Assembly (NCBI GenBank): GCA_937874445.1
Contig: CALNAL010000313.1
Span: 1 to 32,540, forward strand
Reading direction: 5' to 3'
Source of the DNA: an uncultured Acetobacteraceae bacterium
GTDB lineage: Bacteria > Pseudomonadota > Alphaproteobacteria > Acetobacterales > Acetobacteraceae
DNA: 32,540 bases
The notes beneath the pieces are model-generated. The model was given only the letters and a program-made list of their open reading frames with translations. It had not been told where the DNA came from and did not search any database. The translations under genes and the position numbers were made by a program. The first letter of the stretch is position 1, and each line of letters starts with the position of its first letter. Of the stretch, positions 28,463 to 32,540 are shown one piece after another.

Positions 28463-28732
28463 TCAGCGGCGCAGGTTCAGGCGGGCAATCAGGGCCTCGT
28501 AGCGGCCTTGATTCTTGTTCTTCAGATAGTCCAGCAGCCGGCGCCGCTGCCCTACCAACATGAGGAGGCCACGCCGGGAATGGAAGTCCTTGGCGTGCAC
28601 CTTCAGGTGTTCGGTAAGATTGGTGATGCGCTCGGAGAGCAGCGCCACCTGGACTTCCGGAGAGCCGGTGTCATCCTTGCCGGTGGCATATTCGCCGATT
28701 AGCGCCGTGCGGCGCTCCGCGGTGATCGACAT
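28463..28732 (-). CDS. rpsO: 30S ribosomal protein S15
   Basis: This 89-residue protein binds the central domain of 16S rRNA. The sequence MSITAERRTALIGEYA at the start and GSPEVQVALLSERI, HSRRGLLMLVGQRRRLLDYLKN are diagnostic of S15. The ATG at 28732 has GGAG about 8 nt upstream. The gene sits between truB and pnp, the conserved order. S15 often represses its own mRNA in bacteria; no such site was checked here. Confidence 0.97.
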   Translation of the reverse strand: MSITAERRTALIGEYATGKDDTGSPEVQVALLSERITNLTEHLKVHAKDFHSRRGLLMLVGQRRRLLDYLKNKNQGRYEALIARLNLRR

Positions 28733-28800
28733 CGTGAAACTCCATGAAAAATGGTTGAAACAGCGCGTGCGCCGCCTGGCGGAGCCGTCCGGCCCGTTGC

Positions 28801-29736
28801 CTACAGCAGGCGTTCCGGCTTGAGCAGGCCCTCGTCGAGCCGGCACAGGCCGATCACGCGGCTTCCCGCCATGGCCCGCGCCACCCCGCCATCGGGGTCG
28901 GCGTCGGCTGGAATCCGCCCCATCAGCGCGACCAGGCTGATCGCCTGTCCGTGCGAGAGGACGAACGCTTCTCCTTCCGTCAGGGCCAGCGCCGGGATGT
29001 CGGCCAGCGCGGTCGCGACGGGCAGCAGAAGTTCCGCGGAAGCGCGCGGGGTATCCTCCGTGGGCGCGAGTTTGTCCAGCACAATCGCCTCGGTCTCGTG
29101 GAATGGCCCCACGCGCAGGCGACGCAACACGCTGATGTGTCCGACCGTCCCGCAGGCGCGGGCGAGGTCGCGGGCGAGCGAGCGCATGTACACGCCCTTG
29201 CCCGATTCCACCTCGAAGACGGCGTGGTCGGCATCGGGCCGGGCGATCATCTCGAAGCGGTCGATGCGCGCGGGGCGGGGCTCGAGCACCGGGGGCGCGC
29301 CGGCGCGGGCGAGGTCGTAGGCGCGCTCGCCGGCCACCTTCACCGCCGAGAAGACGGGCGGCACCTGCATGATCTCGCCGCAGAAGGCGGGCAAGGCGGC
29401 GGCGATCTCCGCGTCGGTCGGCCGCACGGCGGAGGTTTCCACCACCTGTCCGTCGGCGTCGTCGGTGTCGCGCGCCTCCCCGAAGGCGAGGGTGAAGCGA
29501 TAGAGCTTGGTGCCGTCCATCACATAGGGCACGGTCTTGGTGGCCGCCCCGAAGGCGATCGGCAGCACGCCGGTGGCGAGCGGGTCGAGGGTGCCGCCAT
29601 GGCCACACTTGCGCGCGTCGAACCAGCGCTTGAGGCGGTTCACCACGTCGGTGGAGGTGAGGCCGGAGGGCTTGTCGATGATCAGCCAGCCGTCGATCGG
29701 CTGACCGCGCGGCTTGCGCTGGCGATGCGGGTTCAT
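28801..29736 (-). CDS. truB: tRNA pseudouridine(55) synthase
   Basis: This 311-residue enzyme makes pseudouridine 55 in the T-loop of tRNAs. The catalytic aspartate is D51 in HGGTLDPLATG. The substrate-binding segments KTVPYVMDGTKLYRFTLAFGEARDTDDADG and GVYMRSLARDLA are present. The N-terminus MNPHRQRKPRGQPIDGWLIIDKP begins with a short basic extension. The start lies 10 nt past the stop of a GNAT gene, so it is read in the infB-rbfA operon. Confidence 0.96.
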   Translation of the reverse strand: MNPHRQRKPRGQPIDGWLIIDKPSGLTSTDVVNRLKRWFDARKCGHGGTLDPLATGVLPIAFGAATKTVPYVMDGTKLYRFTLAFGEARDTDDADGQVVETSAVRPTDAEIAAALPAFCGEIMQVPPVFSAVKVAGERAYDLARAGAPPVLEPRPARIDRFEMIARPDADHAVFEVESGKGVYMRSLARDLARACGTVGHISVLRRLRVGPFHETEAIVLDKLAPTEDTPRASAELLLPVATALADIPALALTEGEAFVLSHGQAISLVALMGRIPADADPDGGVARAMAGSRVIGLCRLDEGLLKPERLL

Positions 29737-29746
29737 GGAAAAATCC

Positions 29747-30181
29747 TCAGGCGGCCTGGAGCCGCTTGGTCAGGAAGATGCGGCTGGTGCCATCCGGCAG
29801 GGAGGCGACCTCGCCGAAGCGCTGCCAGCCGCAGCGCTCGTAGAAGCCGGGCGCCTGGAAGCTGATGGTGTAGACCACGCCGGCGATGCAGCCGCGCCGC
29901 ACGCCCTCGGTCTCGAAGCGGCCGAGAATCTCGCGCCCCAGCCCGTTGCCGCGCATCTCCTCGGGCAGCCACAGCAGGTCGAGGAACAGCAGTCCGAGCG
30001 AGGAGCGCCCGAGGGCGCCGCCGAGCACCGCGCCGGAGGTGGAGTCGCACGCCACCACCGAGAGGGGCAGGCGGTCGGGCTGGCCGGTGCGGGCGTCGTT
30101 GAAGGCTTCGAGGCCGCCGCGGATCACCTGCGCCACCTCGGGGGTGACGGTGTCGGCGACGACGATCTGGGGTCGGGGCAT
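29747..30181 (-). CDS. GNAT family N-acetyltransferase in the rbfA-truB interval
   Basis: This 144-residue protein has the GNAT fold: LLFLDLLWLPEEMRGNGLGREILGRFE is the acetyl-CoA loop (about 65-91, with RGNGLG), and FYERCGWQRFGEV is the late helix and strand. The substrate is unknown. The gene lies tightly between rbfA and truB (10 nt from truB, 32 nt after rbfA), an interval that normally contains no other gene, and so is probably an insertion into a conserved operon. Confidence 0.88.
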   Translation of the reverse strand: MPRPQIVVADTVTPEVAQVIRGGLEAFNDARTGQPDRLPLSVVACDSTSGAVLGGALGRSSLGLLFLDLLWLPEEMRGNGLGREILGRFETEGVRRGCIAGVVYTISFQAPGFYERCGWQRFGEVASLPDGTSRIFLTKRLQAA

Positions 30182-30213
30182 GGAGAAACTTTCGCGGGGC
30201 GGGCCGGACCGCC

Positions 30214-30636
30214 CTATTCGTGGTTCGGCCCGAGGTCGCGGGCCACTTCCGGCGAACGCAGCAGCTCGTCGATGTGCATGGCGACATCGAGCGAGGTGTC
30301 GGCCTGGAAATGCAGCTCCGGCACGCTGCGCAGGGTGAGCACGTGGGCGAGCTGCCCGCGCAGGAACGGCGCGGCACGGCGGAGTGCCGGCAGCTTCTCG
30401 GCGATGTCGGAACGGCCGAGCCGCGTCACGAAAGTGGTGGCGTGCTTGAGGTCGGGGCTCACCCGCACCTCGGTCACGGTCACCTGCACCCCGGTGAGGT
30501 CGGGGTCGCGGAGCTCGCCGCGCAGGAACAGCCCGGCGAGGATGTGGCGGATTTCCTCCGCCACCCTCAGCTGGCGCTGGCTGGGGGGTTTCCCCAGCGG
30601 GGCTCTTCCCGAGATGAAGGAAGTCGGTTGCTTCAA
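30214..30636 (-). CDS. rbfA: ribosome-binding factor A
   Basis: This 140-residue factor matures the 30S subunit at the 5' end of 16S rRNA. It has the KH-like fold with QRQLRVAEEIRHILAGLFLRGELRDPDLTGVQVTVTEVRVSPDLKHATTFV, and a basic N-terminus. I take the TTG at 30636, which overlaps the infB stop by four bases (TTGA), because no ATG or GTG gives a full-length family protein. The start is therefore inferred, but the gene is certain. Confidence 0.93.
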   Translation of the reverse strand: MKQPTSFISGRAPLGKPPSQRQLRVAEEIRHILAGLFLRGELRDPDLTGVQVTVTEVRVSPDLKHATTFVTRLGRSDIAEKLPALRRAAPFLRGQLAHVLTLRSVPELHFQADTSLDVAMHIDELLRSPEVARDLGPNHE

Positions 30637-32492
30637 GCGGGCACCATCTCTGTTTCGTAGCACTCCACCACGTCGCCCTCGCGCAGGTCGTGGAAGTTGG
30701 CGAAGGAGAGGCCGCACTCGTAGCCGTGCTGGACCTCGCGCACGTCGTCCTTGAAGCGCCTGAGCTGGGTCAGCTCGCCCTGATGGATCACCACGTTGTC
30801 GCGCAACAGGCGCACACCGCAGCCGCGCTTGACGACGCCCTCGGTGACCATGCAGCCGGCGACCTTGCCGACCTTGGTGATCTCGAAGACCTTGCGGATC
30901 TGGGCGTAGCCGAGGAACTTCTCGCGGGCCTTCGGAGCCACCTTGCCCTTGACCATCTTCTCGATGTCGTCGGCGACCTCGTAGATGATCGAGTAGTAGC
31001 GGATGTCCACGCCGTCGCGCGTGGCCAGCTCGCGGGCCTGGGCGGTGGCGCGCACGTTGAAGGCGATGATGACGGCGTTGGAGGCCTTGGCGAGCTGCAC
31101 GTCGCTCTCGGTGATCTGACCGACCCCGGAGAGCAGCACGCGCACGCGGACCTCCTCGACCTCCTGCTTCAGCACGGTGGTCTGGATGGCCTCGGAGGAC
31201 CCTTGCACGTCGGCCTTGATGACGACGGCGACTTCCTTCTGCTCGCCGGCGGCGATGCGGGCGAGCATCTGGTCGAGGGTGCCGCGGGCGGCGGAAGCGA
31301 TTCCGGCGGCCTTCTCGCGGATCTTGCGCTGGCGGAACTCGGAGATCTCGCGGGCGCGGCCCTCGTTCTCCACCACCACGAAGGGCTCGCCGGCGCTGGG
31401 CACGCCGGAGAGGCCGAGCACCTCGACGGGCATGGAGGGACCGGCCAGCTTGAGCTGCTTGCCCTTGTCGTCGAGCATGGCGCGCACGTGGCCCCATTCG
31501 GCCCCGGCGACCACGATGTCGCCGGTGTGCAGCGTGCCCTTCTGGACCAGAACGGAGGCCACCGGCCCGCGCCCGCGGTCCAGCCGGCTCTCCACGACGG
31601 AGCCCTCGGCGATGCGGTCGGGGTTGGCCTTGAGGTCGAGAATCTCGGCCTGCAGCAGGATCGCCTCGGTGAGGGTGTCGAGACCGGTCTTCTTGAGCGC
31701 AGAAACCTCCACGTCCTGGGTCTCGCCGCCCATCTCCTCGACCACGATCTCGTGGCTGAGCAGCTCCTGGCGCACGCGGTCGGGGTTGGCCCCCGGCTTG
31801 TCGATCTTGTTGATCGCCACGATGATCGGCGCGCCGGACGCCTTGGCGTGGTGGATGGCCTCGATGGTCTGGGGCATCACGCCGTCGTCGGCGGCGACCA
31901 CCAGCACCACGATGTCGGTCACCGAGGCGCCGCGGGCACGCATGGCGGTGAAGGCCTCGTGGCCTGGCGTGTCGATGAAGGTGATGCGCTGCCCGGAGGC
32001 GAGCTTCACCTGGTAGGCGCCGATGTGCTGGGTGATGCCGCCGGCCTCGCCGCCGGCCACGTCGGTCGAGCGCAGGGCATCGAGCAGCGAGGTCTTGCCG
32101 TGATCGACATGGCCCATCACGGTGACGACCGGCGGACGCGACTGCAGCTCGGTATCGGCATCCTCCTCGCCGACCAGCCCTTGCTCGACATCCTCGTCGG
32201 ACACGCGCTTGACCTTGTGGCCGAACTCCTGGACGACCAGCTCGGCGGTATCGGGGTCGAGGGTCTGGGTGATGGTGGCCATCACCCCGAGCTTCATCAG
32301 TGCCTTGATGACATCGCCGGCGCGGGTGGCCATGCGGTTGGCGAGGTCCTGGACGGTGATGACGTCGGGCAGCACGACCTCGCGCACCACCTTCACCTGG
32401 TCGGAGCGCAGGCGCTCCAGCTCGGCCTGCCGGCGTTCGCGCTCGCGCTGGCGGCGCACCGAGGCGAGCGAGCGGACGCGATCGTCCTCGCC
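30633..32492 (-). CDS. infB: translation initiation factor IF-2, truncated at the contig edge
   Basis: This is the C-terminal portion (about 620 residues) of IF-2, which brings initiator tRNA to the ribosome. Visible are the IF2_N domain (ITVQDLANRMATRAGDVIKALMKLG), the G domain with GHVDHGKT, DTPGHEAF and INKIDKP, and the C-terminal domains ending CGLSFANFHDLREGDVVECYE. The N-terminal region is missing because adapter sequence starts at 32493; the apparent first residues MYKRQ are adapter, not protein. The stop overlaps the rbfA start. Confidence 0.96.
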   Translation of the reverse strand, partial: GEDDRVRSLASVRRQRERERRQAELERLRSDQVKVVREVVLPDVITVQDLANRMATRAGDVIKALMKLGVMATITQTLDPDTAELVVQEFGHKVKRVSDEDVEQGLVGEEDADTELQSRPPVVTVMGHVDHGKTSLLDALRSTDVAGGEAGGITQHIGAYQVKLASGQRITFIDTPGHEAFTAMRARGASVTDIVVLVVAADDGVMPQTIEAIHHAKASGAPIIVAINKIDKPGANPDRVRQELLSHEIVVEEMGGETQDVEVSALKKTGLDTLTEAILLQAEILDLKANPDRIAEGSVVESRLDRGRGPVASVLVQKGTLHTGDIVVAGAEWGHVRAMLDDKGKQLKLAGPSMPVEVLGLSGVPSAGEPFVVVENEGRAREISEFRQRKIREKAAGIASAARGTLDQMLARIAAGEQKEVAVVIKADVQGSSEAIQTTVLKQEVEEVRVRVLLSGVGQITESDVQLAKASNAVIIAFNVRATAQARELATRDGVDIRYYSIIYEVADDIEKMVKGKVAPKAREKFLGYAQIRKVFEITKVGKVAGCMVTEGVVKRGCGVRLLRDNVVIHQGELTQLRRFKDDVREVQHGYECGLSFANFHDLREGDVVECYETEMVPA

Positions 32493-32540
32493 CTGTCTCT
32501 TATACACATCTGACGCTGCCGACGAAGGCTTAGGTGTAGA
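32493..32540. other. Nextera P5-side adapter and i5 index (not genomic)
   Basis: The last 48 bases are the reverse complement of the read-1 adapter: the Tn5 mosaic end at 32493-32511, then the transposon adapter, an 8-base index (aggcttag) and the beginning of the P5 primer (gtgtaga). From memory the index is the reverse complement of S508 (ctaagcct). Genomic sequence ends at about 32492. Confidence 0.97.

Overview
This window looks like part of the chromosome of a GC-rich alphaproteobacterium, probably of the Rhodospirillales/Acetobacterales type. The evidence is the roughly 70% GC composition, a DUF2336 protein, the succinylase dapD-dapE pair and conserved alphaproteobacterial gene orders (alr-mlaE-mlaF, radA-cvpA-purF, infB-rbfA-truB-rpsO-pnp). 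The assignment rests on gene content only. Both ends are artificial: bases 1-50 and 32493-32540 are Illumina Nextera adapter plus index sequence, so the first gene (alr) and the last gene (infB) are cut by the library construct.

Layout. 51-2986 (+): 3' end of alanine racemase, lipid-asymmetry ABC permease and ATPase (mlaE, mlaF), a LysE/RhtB exporter and a GNAT acetyltransferase, nearly all overlapping or abutting. 3235-6823 (+): radA, cvpA, purF. 6995-9378 (-): an MsbA-like ABC exporter translationally coupled to an HD hydrolase. 9643-12918 (-): LolA-like protein, class I glutamine amidotransferase, MFS transporter and MarR regulator. 13080-15517 (+): argB, a WYL-type regulator and two VOC/glyoxalase-fold proteins. 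15587-18306 (-): a PAS/GGDEF diguanylate cyclase coupled to a DUF2336 protein. 18648-21822 (+): dapD-dapE (lysine and diaminopimelate synthesis) and two tandem, apparently paralogous membrane proteins. 21988-25777 (-): lepA, a small lipoprotein and a nitronate-monooxygenase-like flavoprotein with a cysteine-rich tail. 25909-32492 (-): pnp, rpsO, truB, a GNAT protein, rbfA and infB, the translation and RNA-turnover cluster.

The most unusual element is a 135-141 bp intergenic repeat present four times (3022-3162, 6851-6985, 9475-9610, 21845-21980). Each copy can fold into three consecutive hairpins closed by a short outer stem, a cloverleaf-like four-way junction. The outer stem differs in sequence from copy to copy but remains complementary each time, and hairpin A gains one base in both arms in one copy. 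Each copy begins 16-46 nt after the stop codon of a gene, always with the same end towards that gene. I do not recognise it as a named family.

Other regulatory structures supported by the sequence are a dyad in front of the MFS-marR operon, a dyad and a ribosome-site hairpin in front of the VOC pair, hairpin-plus-U-tract terminators after pnp and after the nitronate monooxygenase gene, and two strong hairpins in the rpsO-pnp spacer. No rRNA, tRNA, CRISPR array, transposase or prophage gene was seen.
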